Below the pieces are notes generated by a model. That model saw only the letters and a program-made list of their open reading frames with translations. It ran no database searches and was not told the DNA's origin. The position numbers were made by a program, and so were the translations under genes. A DNA stretch of 11,599 bases from UBA3792 sp964426415. GTDB lineage: Bacteria > Bacillota > Clostridia > Christensenellales > CAG-138. Where the stretch lies: NCBI GenBank assembly GCA_964426415.1, contig CAYRQM010000048.1, forward strand, positions 1 to 11,599. Reading direction: 5' to 3'. Below, piece after piece: positions 1 to 7,255 of the stretch (its first letter is position 1; each line of letters opens with the position of its first letter).

Positions 1-138
1 CTCCCCCTACGCGCAATCCTCCCTCACTTTTACCCGGAACTATTTTACACCAACCGGCAATTTGACGGGCTGCAGCCGCCGTTGCGAAACGGACTGCCGC
101 ATTTTAGACATTCTCCGCTGCATTTCGCGCTTTTCGCC

Positions 139-167
139 TTGCAACTCGGGCGTCAATGTGCTATTCT
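139..167 (+). promoter_or_regulatory. Probable sigma-A promoter of the DtxR-type repressor gene
   Basis: A -35 element TTGCAA (139-144) and a -10 element TATTCT (162-167) are separated by exactly 17 bases, placing the transcript start near 174, just ahead of the AGGGAGG ribosome binding site at 184-190. Each hexamer matches consensus at four of six positions. A 5-bp inverted repeat, GTGCT (158-162) and AGCAC (175-179), brackets the -10 and start point and could be an operator for autoregulation, but it is too short to assign. Confidence 0.5.
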
Positions 168-201
168 TTGCATGAGCACTTTTAGGGAGGCATGACCAAA
201 C

Positions 202-576
202 GTGAAGATTCAAAGATCGTCGGAAGACTATTTGGAAGCCATGTTGATGATGCAGGAACAGCATGGATACATTCGTTCTTTGGACGTCGCCGAGCAGTTG
301 GGCGTTACGAAACCGTCGGTGAGCTATGCGACGAAACGGCTCAAGGAGGGCGGCTACATCACGATGGACAGCGACAGCCGCATCACGCTGACGGACGCCG
401 GCATGGAAATCGCGCAGCGCATGTACACCCGTCACAAAACGCTCGCCGCCTTTTTGATGCGCATCGGCGTGCCCGAACAAACGGCGCGTGAGGACGCCTG
501 CAAGATCGAACACGACATCAGCGATGCGACCTTCGACGCAATCTGCAATCACGCCAAGACGCCCCCACGGGGCTGA
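202..576 (+). CDS. DtxR/MntR-family metal-dependent transcriptional repressor (short form)
   Basis: A 124-residue cytoplasmic DNA-binding protein of the DtxR/MntR family, whose members repress metal-uptake or redox genes when loaded with Mn(II) or Fe(II). The N-terminal winged helix-turn-helix spans about residues 5-65 (SSEDYLEAM start, recognition region TKPSVSYATKRLKEGGY). A helical metal-binding and dimerisation domain follows (about 70-120). Candidate metal ligands by family alignment are D9, E12, H78, C100, E103 and H104. Cysteine at the C100 position, where B. subtilis MntR has E99, resembles DtxR/IdeR, while D9 resembles MntR, so metal preference (Fe or Mn) cannot be called. There is no C-terminal SH3-like domain. 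The GTG start at 202 is chosen for the SSEDYLEA start typical of the family and the AGGGAGG at 184-190. The gene is monocistronic: promoter 139-167, terminator 598-621. No metal transporter is in view to reveal its target. Confidence 0.87.
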   Translation: MKIQRSSEDYLEAMLMMQEQHGYIRSLDVAEQLGVTKPSVSYATKRLKEGGYITMDSDSRITLTDAGMEIAQRMYTRHKTLAAFLMRIGVPEQTAREDACKIEHDISDATFDAICNHAKTPPRG

Positions 577-597
577 ACAAATCCGTTTTTCTCACAG

Positions 598-621
598 GCG
601 CAGGTCATTCCTGCGCTTTTT
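598..621 (+). terminator. Intrinsic terminator after the DtxR-type repressor gene
   Basis: A perfect 7-bp stem, GCGCAGG (598-604) and CCTGCGC (610-616), with the 5-base loop TCATT, is followed directly by TTTTT (617-621). It lies 21 bases after the repressor stop codon and isolates that gene from the transporter. Confidence 0.88.
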
Positions 622-655
622 CTGATTCATTCATCAAAATATTCTATAAATGTTC

Positions 656-684
656 TTGACAATCCACGTCGGTTCTTGTATACT
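656..684 (+). promoter_or_regulatory. Near-consensus sigma-A promoter of the GPH symporter gene
   Basis: A perfect -35 TTGACA (656-661), a 17-base spacer and -10 TATACT (679-684) predict a start near 691 and a leader of about 36 bases before the ATG. A promoter this strong upstream of a sugar transporter suggests control by a repressor; see the inverted repeat at 696-711. Confidence 0.85.
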
Positions 685-695
685 CGTCGATAAAA

Positions 696-711
696 GCGAC
701 ATCAGTGTCGC
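696..711 (+). promoter_or_regulatory. Inverted repeat at the start of the symporter transcript (operator or 5' hairpin)
   Basis: GCGACA (696-701) and TGTCGC (706-711) form a perfect 6-bp inverted repeat around TCAG, at about +6 to +21 of the predicted transcript and just before the GAGGGGG ribosome binding site. It could be a repressor operator blocking the promoter, or a 5' hairpin that stabilises the mRNA. The sequence does not decide between these. Confidence 0.45.
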
Positions 712-726
712 ATTTTGAGGGGGTGT

Positions 727-2154
727 ATGATGCAGTCTTTAGACAAAAAATGGAAAGAATTTTTGTATGCGGCATGTGGGTTTGGCCCGAATCTGATGAT
801 GGTGCTGCTGATGGCGTACTTTACCGATGCGATGAATCCCGCGGGATTGACGGCGAACATCGGTGCATGGAGCATCACGGGGTACAGCTTGATTCTGCCC
901 TCCGTCTTCGGTGTGCTTTGGATGGTGGCAAAGGTTTTCGACGGGTTGGTGGACATCCCGCTGGCGTCCTTTACGGACAATCTGCGCACGCGTTGGGGGC
1001 GTCGGCGTCCCGCGATTCTCATTGCGTTTGTGCCGATGGTCGTCAGCTACATTTTGGCTTGGCTGCCCTTGGAATTCAAGCAAAACAGTCTTTTGAACAC
1101 CATTTGGATGGTTGCCATGCTGCTGGTGTTCTTCACCTCCTACACCCTGTCGATCATCACGTTTTACGGCAGTCTGTCCAGCATTTGCCGCACGACCGAG
1201 CAGCGGGTGCGTGTGGGCAACTACAAATCCTTCTTTGACACGATTGGGTATTGCCTCGTCTACGCGCTGATTCCTGTGTTCATCGGCAAGGGGATCAACA
1301 TTCAAATGCTGGTGCTTTGCGCGACGCCGCTGATGCTCACCATGCTGATTCCGCTGTTTCTCATCAAGGAAGGGGAAAAGTACGGGGAAGGCAAGGATTA
1401 TCTACAGGATGCAAGGGTCAGCCTAACGGAAAGCATCCGCGCCACCTTCCGCAACCGCAGCTTCCTGTATTGGCTGATTCCCAATTCCTGCGCGTTCTTC
1501 GGGCTGCAAATGTTCCTTTCCGCCCAGAATACGCTGATTTCGGGCGTGATGAATCTGTCGGCAAGCTATGCGGCGATTCTAAACACCTGCGCGTTCGCAC
1601 CCGTGCCGATCATGCTGTATTTGTACTACAAGCTCATCAAGAAGAAGGGGATTCGATTCAGCTATCAGGTTTGCCTGCTGCTGTTTGCCGTTGCCATTCT
1701 CAATTTCTGTATCGGCAGCGAGTACCTGTTCCCGCACAACATCACCGCCCGCATCGTCATCGGCTGCGTTGGCGGCGTGTTGGGCAGCTTCTCCATCGGC
1801 GCGTTCTTTGCCACGCCTTACATGATTCCGTCTCAGATTGCCGCCATAGAGTACAAGATTACGGGGAAGGATCACACCGCCATGTACTTTGCGATTCAGT
1901 CGCTGGCGTCCTCTGCCGTGGCAGCCGTGGCGACGGGGCTTGTGTATGAGTACGTCAAAAACATCCAAACGCCGAAAGTAATCGAAGGCGTCGCCATCGT
2001 GGGCGAAACATGGAAGGTCGGCGTTTCGCTCGTTCCCGCCATCGTGTGCTTGATGTGTATTGTGGGCTACTTTGCCTGCTTCAAAATGCCGCACCAATAC
2101 ACCGAGGAAACGGTGCGCGCCGCGCTTGCGCCACGCGTCAAGCGTGCAAAATAA
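727..2154 (+). CDS. GPH-family (MFS_2) sodium or proton/sugar symporter
   Basis: A 475-residue integral membrane protein with about 12 hydrophobic segments, related to MelB, XynP and YicJ (glycoside-pentoside-hexuronide:cation symporters). The N-terminus carries the family signature: a CGFGPNL region (17-23), AYFTDA (30-35), then VFDGLVDIP, with D72 and D76 aligning to the cation-site aspartates D55 and D59 of MelB. The basic cytoplasmic loop 2-3 motif TDNLRTRWGRRRP (83-95) follows. The substrate cannot be predicted because no glycosidase or sugar-catabolic gene is adjacent. Two adjacent ATG codons, 727 and 730, are possible starts after GAGGGGG (717-723). An in-frame TTG at 715 overlaps that ribosome binding site and is unlikely. 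The gene is monocistronic between the promoter at 656-684 and the terminator at 2167-2198, and the inverted repeat at 696-711 may regulate it. Confidence 0.88.
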   Translation: MMQSLDKKWKEFLYAACGFGPNLMMVLLMAYFTDAMNPAGLTANIGAWSITGYSLILPSVFGVLWMVAKVFDGLVDIPLASFTDNLRTRWGRRRPAILIAFVPMVVSYILAWLPLEFKQNSLLNTIWMVAMLLVFFTSYTLSIITFYGSLSSICRTTEQRVRVGNYKSFFDTIGYCLVYALIPVFIGKGINIQMLVLCATPLMLTMLIPLFLIKEGEKYGEGKDYLQDARVSLTESIRATFRNRSFLYWLIPNSCAFFGLQMFLSAQNTLISGVMNLSASYAAILNTCAFAPVPIMLYLYYKLIKKKGIRFSYQVCLLLFAVAILNFCIGSEYLFPHNITARIVIGCVGGVLGSFSIGAFFATPYMIPSQIAAIEYKITGKDHTAMYFAIQSLASSAVAAVATGLVYEYVKNIQTPKVIEGVAIVGETWKVGVSLVPAIVCLMCIVGYFACFKMPHQYTEETVRAALAPRVKRAK

Positions 2155-2166
2155 TCTGCCGTCAAC

Positions 2167-2198
2167 GAGCCGTTCCATCGGAGCGGCTCTTTTCTTTT
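2167..2198 (+). terminator. Intrinsic terminator after the GPH symporter gene
   Basis: GAGCCGTTCC (2167-2176) pairs with GGAGCGGCTC (2180-2189), a 10-bp stem with one G-U wobble and the 3-base loop ATC, followed by a T-rich tract (2190-2198). It begins 12 bases after the symporter stop. Confidence 0.9.
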
Positions 2199-2241
2199 GG
2201 TTCGGTTCATGGTATCCTTGCAATCAAGCAGGAGGCGAAGG

Positions 2242-2979
2242 ATGCAAGCGATTGACGCACGCGCTGCGGCGCTGTTTGACGGTTGGACTGGTACGCTGAT
2301 CCGTTCCTGTTTGCAAGGGCACATGGGACGGCTTTGTGTAAATGATCCCGCCTGTCCCACCGCCGCCCTGATTGAAGTGGGCGACTTTGCGCTGTTTGCG
2401 GGCGTACCAAGCGATGCGCTTTTGGATGCGTCCCGCGCCCCGCTGCTTGTGCCGCAAAACGATGCTTGGTGTGCGCAGATCGAGGCGCGCTTTGGCGATG
2501 CTGTGGTCAAGGCGCAGCGATACGCCATCCAAACGGTGCGCGCATTCGATGTGAAACGGCTTACGGCGTTTGCGGCGTCGCTTCCCGCGGGGTACGCATT
2601 GCGCCCCATTGACGGCGCGCTGTACCGCATGGCGATGGCGGCAAGCTGGTCGCAGGATTTCTGTGCGCTGTTCTGTGACGAAGCCGACTATCTTGCACGC
2701 GGCTTGGGCTTTGCCGTGCTGCATGAAGGCGCGATGGTGGCGGGCGCTTCGTCGTATTCCGTCTTTGACGGCGGCATTGAGATTGAGATTGACACGCTGC
2801 CCGCGCATCGGCGAAAAGGGCTTGCCACGGCTTGCGCCGCACAGTTGATTCTGACGTGCCTTGCGCGTGGGCTGTACCCAAGCTGGGATGCGCACGATTT
2901 GCGCTCCGTGGCGCTGTGCGAGAAGCTGGGCTATCGGATGGATCACCCCTATGTGACCTATGAAGTGCAGCGAAATTGA
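2242..2979 (+). CDS. GNAT-family N-acetyltransferase (GNAT_acetyltran / PF12746 type)
   Basis: A 245-residue cytoplasmic protein. The C-terminal half is a GNAT fold: strand-rich segment at about 155-190, acetyl-CoA pyrophosphate loop in HRRKGLATACAA (R190, G193, A195), and a late motif ending CEKLGYR (226-232) typical of motif B. The N-terminal half (1-110) has no motif I recognise. The overall arrangement and length fit the PF12746 family, which includes ZmaR-like acetyltransferases, though the family is mostly uncharacterised and the acceptor is unknown. The ATG at 2242 is chosen because AGGAGG (2230-2235) sits 6 bases upstream. Upstream in-frame starts would run into the preceding terminator. 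No clear promoter is visible; TATCCT at 2213-2218 is a weak -10 candidate. The gene ends at the terminator at 3035-3069. Confidence 0.83.
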   Translation: MQAIDARAAALFDGWTGTLIRSCLQGHMGRLCVNDPACPTAALIEVGDFALFAGVPSDALLDASRAPLLVPQNDAWCAQIEARFGDAVVKAQRYAIQTVRAFDVKRLTAFAASLPAGYALRPIDGALYRMAMAASWSQDFCALFCDEADYLARGLGFAVLHEGAMVAGASSYSVFDGGIEIEIDTLPAHRRKGLATACAAQLILTCLARGLYPSWDAHDLRSVALCEKLGYRMDHPYVTYEVQRN

Positions 2980-3034
2980 TTCTGCCTCATTGAACGATGA
3001 AACGGGACGATGTGTAATCTCCCTTTTGCAAGCG

Positions 3035-3069
3035 GAGCAGGCGCAAGGTCGCCCGCTCTTTTTTCTTTT
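3035..3069 (+). terminator. Intrinsic terminator after the GNAT gene
   Basis: GAGCAGGCG (3035-3043) pairs with CGCCCGCTC (3050-3058), 9 positions with a single A-C mismatch and the loop CAAGGT, followed by a long T-rich tract (3059-3069). Confidence 0.87.
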
Positions 3070-3147
3070 TGTTCAATTTCACGGCACGGTCTTGCCAAAT
3101 TTGTATGATTTACTACCACCATCAAAGCCGAAATCGGAGGAGAACCC

Positions 3148-4005
3148 ATGCTGATAAGCGCAATCCTTGCTTGGATTTCCGTCCTGCTTGCCCTGCTGCT
3201 GGTGCTGAAGTTCCTTGCGCGGGTCAGTGGATGCAAACCGCTGAATCGTTTTTTCCACAAGATACACATTCCCTTTGGCGTGCTGCTGCTCATCACGTCG
3301 CTGCTGCATGGGCTGTTGGCGGGCAATCCTGCGTCCGCGTCGCTCGCAGAGCTTCGCATCGGTTCGGTGCTGTTCACTTGGAATTGGGGCACGGCGTGCT
3401 TTTTGCTCATCGTGCTGCTTGCCGTCACCTATCTGCTGCGCAAACAGCTCAAACGCGCTTGGATGTGGATGCATCGGATTTTGACCATCGCCTTGATTTT
3501 GCTTCTTGTGCTGCATGTGGTGGACACGGGCATTCAACTGCCGTCGCTGTTGACGCCCACTGCCGATTCCCCCGTTGCCGTCACCGAAACGGCGTCGCCC
3601 ACGGATTCCGCCGCTGCATCGGCTTCGCCTGCCGCCACGGAAGCGCCTGCAGCAAGCGTCGTAACCTTCTCGGGCGCACAGCTTGCCGACGGCGTCTACC
3701 AAGGCTCTGCCCAAGGGTACAGCGGCGTCACAACCGTCTCGGTGACGGTTTCGGGCGGCGCCGTGACCGACATCGAAGTGGACAGCGAAAGCGATTCGCC
3801 CCAATACTTCTCGCGGGCGGAAGAAATCTTGGACGACATCGTATCGGAACAGTCCCTGGAGGTGGACGCCATTTCCGGCGCGACCTATTCCTCTGCGGGG
3901 CTGTTGAACGCCGTCTATGACGCGCTGCAAAATGCGGTCGTAAGCGGCACGCTCACCATCACGGAAATCGATCTTTCCTCCGTGCACGGGCACGGGCGGC
4001 ATTGA
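3148..4005 (+). CDS. Membrane protein: four-helix putative heme-binding domain fused to an extracytoplasmic FMN-binding domain
   Basis: A 285-residue protein in three parts. Residues 1-130 hold four hydrophobic helices (about 3-24, 40-58, 75-96, 110-130) with histidines H37, H40, H54, H109 and H123 in or beside them, the layout of a small ferric-reductase-like or cytochrome-b-like domain. Residues 136-172 are a Ser/Thr/Pro/Ala-rich linker. Residues 178-263 are an FMN_bind domain starting DGVYQGSAQGY and ending in SGATYSS (243-249), the site where ApbE-type transferases attach FMN to a threonine (T246 here) in RnfG- and NqrC-like proteins. It probably carries electrons across or outside the membrane; donor and acceptor are unknown. 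No ApbE gene is in view. GGAGGAG lies just before the ATG. TATGAT (3104-3109) is a possible -10 with no good -35. The C-terminus is His-rich (HGHGRH). Heme binding is inference; the FMN_bind call is firm. Confidence 0.85.
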   Translation: MLISAILAWISVLLALLLVLKFLARVSGCKPLNRFFHKIHIPFGVLLLITSLLHGLLAGNPASASLAELRIGSVLFTWNWGTACFLLIVLLAVTYLLRKQLKRAWMWMHRILTIALILLLVLHVVDTGIQLPSLLTPTADSPVAVTETASPTDSAAASASPAATEAPAASVVTFSGAQLADGVYQGSAQGYSGVTTVSVTVSGGAVTDIEVDSESDSPQYFSRAEEILDDIVSEQSLEVDAISGATYSSAGLLNAVYDALQNAVVSGTLTITEIDLSSVHGHGRH

Positions 4006-4018
4006 TGCGCTTTGCGGT

Positions 4019-4047
4019 TTGACAAAGCCTGCGGAACGTCCTATACT
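4019..4047 (+). promoter_or_regulatory. Near-consensus sigma-A promoter of the Crp/Fnr-family regulator gene
   Basis: TTGACA (4019-4024), a 17-base spacer and TATACT (4042-4047) predict a start near 4054 and a very short leader before the ATG at 4071. The regulator therefore has its own strong promoter although no terminator separates it from the FMN-binding gene. A 6-bp inverted repeat, GCTTTG (4009-4014) and CAAAGC (4023-4028), overlaps the -35 and might be an operator; this is weak. Confidence 0.83.
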
Positions 4048-4070
4048 ACAAACAGAAGGAGCGTGACGCC

Positions 4071-4730
4071 ATGGAGCTTGCCGCATACTTGCCCTTTTGG
4101 GACAAATTGAGCGAAACGGATCGCCGTCTTTTGGAACAGGCTGCCGTCTTGCGCAGCGCGACACAAGGCACGCTGCTGCACAGCGGGACGGCGGACTGCA
4201 TTGGGCTGCTCTTGGTCACTTCGGGCCAGCTGCGGGCGTTTATCCTGTCCGACGCAGGCAAGGAAGTCACCCTGTATCGCCTGTTCGAGCGGGATCTTTG
4301 CCTGTTTTCCGCATCCTGCATGATGAGCAGCATCCAATTTGACGTCTCCATCGAGGTCGAACAAGACGCTTCGTTTTGGGTGATTCCCGCCGACCTATAC
4401 AAGTCGCTGATGGAGCGCTCGGCGCCCGTCGCAAACCTCACCAACCAAATCATGGCGGCACGGTTCTCGGAAGTCATGTGGCTGGTGGAACAAATTCTTT
4501 GGCAGCGCTTTGATGCGCGCTTGGCAGCCTTCCTTTTGGAAGAACAGACCATTGAGGGGCGGGACGCTCTTGAAATTACCCACGACAAAATCGCCGCACA
4601 CTTGGGTACGGCGCGTGAGGTGGTGACGCGGATGCTGCGCTATTTTCGGTCCGAAGGGTTGGTCGTGCTGTCCCGCGGCTGCATCACGCTCAACGATACG
4701 AAACGATTGCGGGCGATCTCAGGGTCGTAA
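4071..4730 (+). CDS. Crp/Fnr-family transcriptional regulator with clustered cysteines
   Basis: A 219-residue cytoplasmic regulator. Residues 10-115 form a cyclic-nucleotide-binding-like beta-roll (GQLRAFILSDAGKEVTLYRL region). Residues 120-145 are the dimer helix. Residues 148-215 are a Crp-type winged helix-turn-helix with the recognition stretch THDKIAAHLGTAREVVTRML. The N-terminal cysteine cluster that binds iron-sulfur in E. coli Fnr is absent. Instead C43, C77 and C83 lie in the sensor domain, the last two in DLCLFSASCMM, which suggests a thiol, persulfide or metal signal (inference). It ends 52 bases from the end of the convergent thioredoxin/CoADR operon, and a palindrome at 7629-7641 in that operon's promoter is its most likely local target. 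AAGGAG lies upstream of the ATG. The effector is unknown. Confidence 0.88.
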   Translation: MELAAYLPFWDKLSETDRRLLEQAAVLRSATQGTLLHSGTADCIGLLLVTSGQLRAFILSDAGKEVTLYRLFERDLCLFSASCMMSSIQFDVSIEVEQDASFWVIPADLYKSLMERSAPVANLTNQIMAARFSEVMWLVEQILWQRFDARLAAFLLEEQTIEGRDALEITHDKIAAHLGTAREVVTRMLRYFRSEGLVVLSRGCITLNDTKRLRAISGS

Positions 4731-4739
4731 CACAAAAGA

Positions 4740-4779
4740 GCTGCAGCACGTTCCATATGCTGCAGCCCTTCTTCTTTTT
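4740..4779. terminator. Bidirectional intrinsic terminator between convergent units
   Basis: GCTGCAGCA (4740-4748) and TGCTGCAGC (4758-4766) form a perfect 9-bp stem with a 9-base loop. On the plus strand it is followed by TTCTTCTTTTT. Read on the minus strand it is followed by TCTTTTGTG. It therefore serves both the Crp/Fnr gene and the convergent CoADR fusion gene. Confidence 0.85.
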
Positions 4780-4782
4780 CGA

Positions 4783-7230
4783 TCAAATGAACAGGTTGAC
4801 GTTGGATTCCTCGGCGTCGCCCAAGTATGCGCCGACGCCGCCCAGCTCGACCCCGTCGATCAGCTCCTCTTGTTTGATGCCCATGACGTCCATGCTCATG
4901 GTGCACGCCACGATCCGCACGCCCGCCTGCATCGCCTTTTGCACCAGCGCTTCCAGCGAATCCACGTTCTTGTCCGACATGATTTTCTTCATCATCGCCG
5001 TGCCTATGCCTCCCATGTTCATGCGGGACAGCTTGAGTTTTTGCGTGCCGCGCGGCAGCATCGTCCCAAACATCCGCTCAACAAACGTCTTTTGCACGGG
5101 CTGCTTTTGGGCTTTGCGCAGGGCGGTCAGCCCCCAGAAGGTGAAGAACATCGTAACGGGACGTCCCATGGCGGCTGCGCCGTTGGCGATGATGAAGCTC
5201 GCCAGCACCTTGTCCAGATCGCCCGAAAACACGATGAGCGTTTTGCCCTCCGCCGTTGCCTGCACCGTGGGCGTCGGTGCGCCGCCCTTCTTGACGCATG
5301 CCACATAAGCGCCGTCGCGCTGCGTGTTGGAAACGAGAAGATTTCCTGTGCGCTTGCACCATGCGGCGATGTCCCTTTGGAATCCGGGATCGGACGCCAC
5401 GACCTCCATCACCGCGCCGTTCTCCATGGTCTTGAGCGTTTCAAAGACCTTCATCAGCGGCCCCGGACATTGCAGCCCGCTGCAGTCCAGCCGCATCGAG
5501 ACGGTGGGAAGGTCTTGCGGGACGACGTGTCCGCTGTCCGCAATCGTGGTTTCTTGCATAGGCTGTTCCTCCTTGGTAAAATGGGTGGCGCGGTAGAAGC
5601 GCGTCCCGCCCGGATAGACGTTGACGTTTGAAAACCCGTGCTGCATCAGGATGCGCGCCGCGTTGTATGCACGCACGCCGATGGCACAGAAGACGAGGAT
5701 GCGGCGGTTGGGATCCAGTTCGCCCAGTCGCGCGCGGAGCGTGCCCAAGGGAATCTCCGTCGCGTGCGGCAGGGAAAACGCCATCTGCTCGGCAGGCTCG
5801 CGCACGTCCAGCACCACGGCGTTCGGGTCGCGTTCCACCGCATCCCAATCGGCGAAGGCAACCAAGCCCTTTTGCACGTTGTCCGCCACGAAGCCCGCCA
5901 TATTGACCGGATCCTTGGCGGAGGAATACGGCGGCGCATACGCAAGCTCCAGCGCCTTCAAATCGGCAACCGATGCGCCCAAGCGCATGGCAACCGACAA
6001 CGTGTCGATGCGTTTGTCCACGCCGTCGCGTCCGACGATCTGTGCGCCAAGGATGCGGCTGCCGTCCTTTTGAAACAGCAGTTTGATGGTCATGGGTGCT
6101 GCGCCGGGGTAATAGCCTGCGTGGCTGTTTTGCGTGAGGATGACGCGCTCATAATCGACGCCTCGTTGTAAGCCGCGCTTTTGCAACGTCTTTTCGTTGT
6201 CTCCCGTGCTTGCGGCGGTCAAGTCAAACACCTTTGCCACCGATGTGCCTTGCGTGCCCGCATAGCGTTCCCCAAGTCCCGCAATGTTGTCGGCGGCGAT
6301 GCGCCCCTGCTTGTTGGCAGGCCCCGCAAGCGGCACCATCGTGCGCTCTTTGCTGCCGAACGCCTCCACCTCGATCACGTCGCCGACGGCGTAGATGGCA
6401 GGATCGGAGGTGCGCAGGAAATCGTCCGTCACAATGCCGCCGCGTGCATTCTGTTCCAGACCGGCTGCCTTTGCAAGCGCGCTGTTGGGCCGCACGCCGA
6501 TGGACAGAATCACCAGCTCGGCAAACACGGTCTTGCCGCTTTTGAGCATCACGGTCACGCCGTTCTGCGCGTCGGAAAACGCGCTGACCGCGTCGCCCAA
6601 GTACAGCGCGACGCCGTTTTGCGTGATGTTTTCGTGCAGCAGCTGCGCCATTTCAAAATCCAACGGCGCCATCACCTGCTCCAGCGCTTCGATGAGAGCA
6701 ACCTGTACGCCCGCATGATGCAGGTTCTCCGCCATCTCAAGTCCAATGAACCCGCCGCCGATGACCGCCGCCGTCTTGACGCCCTGTTCCCGAATCAGCG
6801 CACGGATGCGATCGGCGTCCGACACCGTCCAAAGCGTTTGGATGCGTGGGGAATCGATGCCCGCAATCGGCGGACGCAGCGGCGACGAGCCTGTGGCAAG
6901 CACCAGCGTATCGTATGGCTCTGCATACGTTTCTCCGCTTGGCAATCGTTTGACCGTGACCGTCTTGTTGGCGCGGTCAATGGCGACGACTTCATTTTGT
7001 ACGCGCACGTCCACGCGAAACTTCTGCCGCATCTGCTCGGGCGTTTGCAGCAGCAGCGCGTCGCGGGAAGGGATTACGTCGCCCACATGATACGGCAGCC
7101 CACAATTTGCGTAAGAAATGTAGGGCCCGCGTTCCAGCAGCACGATGGATGCTTCCTCGTCCAAACGGCGCAGCCGCGCCGCACAGCTTGCGCCGCCCGC
7201 GACACCGCCTACAATGACCACTCGTTTCAT
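4783..7230 (-). CDS. CoA-disulfide reductase / rhodanese / TusA / DsrE four-domain fusion
   Basis: An 815-residue cytoplasmic flavoenzyme with four sulfur-handling domains. (1) Residues 1-445: FAD- and NAD(P)H-binding pyridine-nucleotide disulfide oxidoreductase of the CoADR/Npsr type, with VGGVAGGASCAARLRR at the N-terminus, single active cysteine C43 in SYANCGLPYHVGD, a second nucleotide site VIGGGFIGLEMAENL (157-170) and AVGD (281-284). (2) Residues 455-550: rhodanese with LDVREPAE and catalytic loop CAIGVR (C515). (3) Residues 575-648: TusA/SirA fold with CPGP (C588-P591). (4) Residues 662-815: DsrE-like domain with C776 in ACTMSMDVMGI. All four expected cysteines are present, so a complete persulfide relay is plausible. 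Relatives reduce CoA disulfides, CoA persulfides or polysulfide; the exact substrate is not evident. It is the second gene of an operon, 25 bases after thioredoxin, with AGGAGG before the ATG. Confidence 0.92.
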   Translation of the reverse strand: MKRVVIVGGVAGGASCAARLRRLDEEASIVLLERGPYISYANCGLPYHVGDVIPSRDALLLQTPEQMRQKFRVDVRVQNEVVAIDRANKTVTVKRLPSGETYAEPYDTLVLATGSSPLRPPIAGIDSPRIQTLWTVSDADRIRALIREQGVKTAAVIGGGFIGLEMAENLHHAGVQVALIEALEQVMAPLDFEMAQLLHENITQNGVALYLGDAVSAFSDAQNGVTVMLKSGKTVFAELVILSIGVRPNSALAKAAGLEQNARGGIVTDDFLRTSDPAIYAVGDVIEVEAFGSKERTMVPLAGPANKQGRIAADNIAGLGERYAGTQGTSVAKVFDLTAASTGDNEKTLQKRGLQRGVDYERVILTQNSHAGYYPGAAPMTIKLLFQKDGSRILGAQIVGRDGVDKRIDTLSVAMRLGASVADLKALELAYAPPYSSAKDPVNMAGFVADNVQKGLVAFADWDAVERDPNAVVLDVREPAEQMAFSLPHATEIPLGTLRARLGELDPNRRILVFCAIGVRAYNAARILMQHGFSNVNVYPGGTRFYRATHFTKEEQPMQETTIADSGHVVPQDLPTVSMRLDCSGLQCPGPLMKVFETLKTMENGAVMEVVASDPGFQRDIAAWCKRTGNLLVSNTQRDGAYVACVKKGGAPTPTVQATAEGKTLIVFSGDLDKVLASFIIANGAAAMGRPVTMFFTFWGLTALRKAQKQPVQKTFVERMFGTMLPRGTQKLKLSRMNMGGIGTAMMKKIMSDKNVDSLEALVQKAMQAGVRIVACTMSMDVMGIKQEELIDGVELGGVGAYLGDAEESNVNLFI

Positions 7231-7255
7231 GCGTGCCTCCTTGCCTATTTCCGCG

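Noticed and set aside
1..30. Minus-strand GGGAGG (18-23) and GGGGGAG at the window edge, which could be ribosome binding sites of a divergent gene starting outside
   Set aside because: No start codon at a usable distance lies inside the window, so no gene can be supported.
40..123. Short minus-strand reading frame upstream of the repressor gene (27 codons, Arg/Gln/Met-rich)
   Set aside because: No ribosome binding site, no recognisable family, and it lies next to the plus-strand promoter. Treated as noncoding.
2213..2218. TATCCT as a -10 for the GNAT gene
   Set aside because: The matching -35 position falls in the terminator U-tract and does not resemble consensus. Too weak to list as a promoter.
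3079..4164. 361-codon minus-strand frame opposite the FMN-binding and Crp/Fnr genes
   Set aside because: Antisense to two well-supported genes, low-complexity Arg/Gln/His composition, no family motif.
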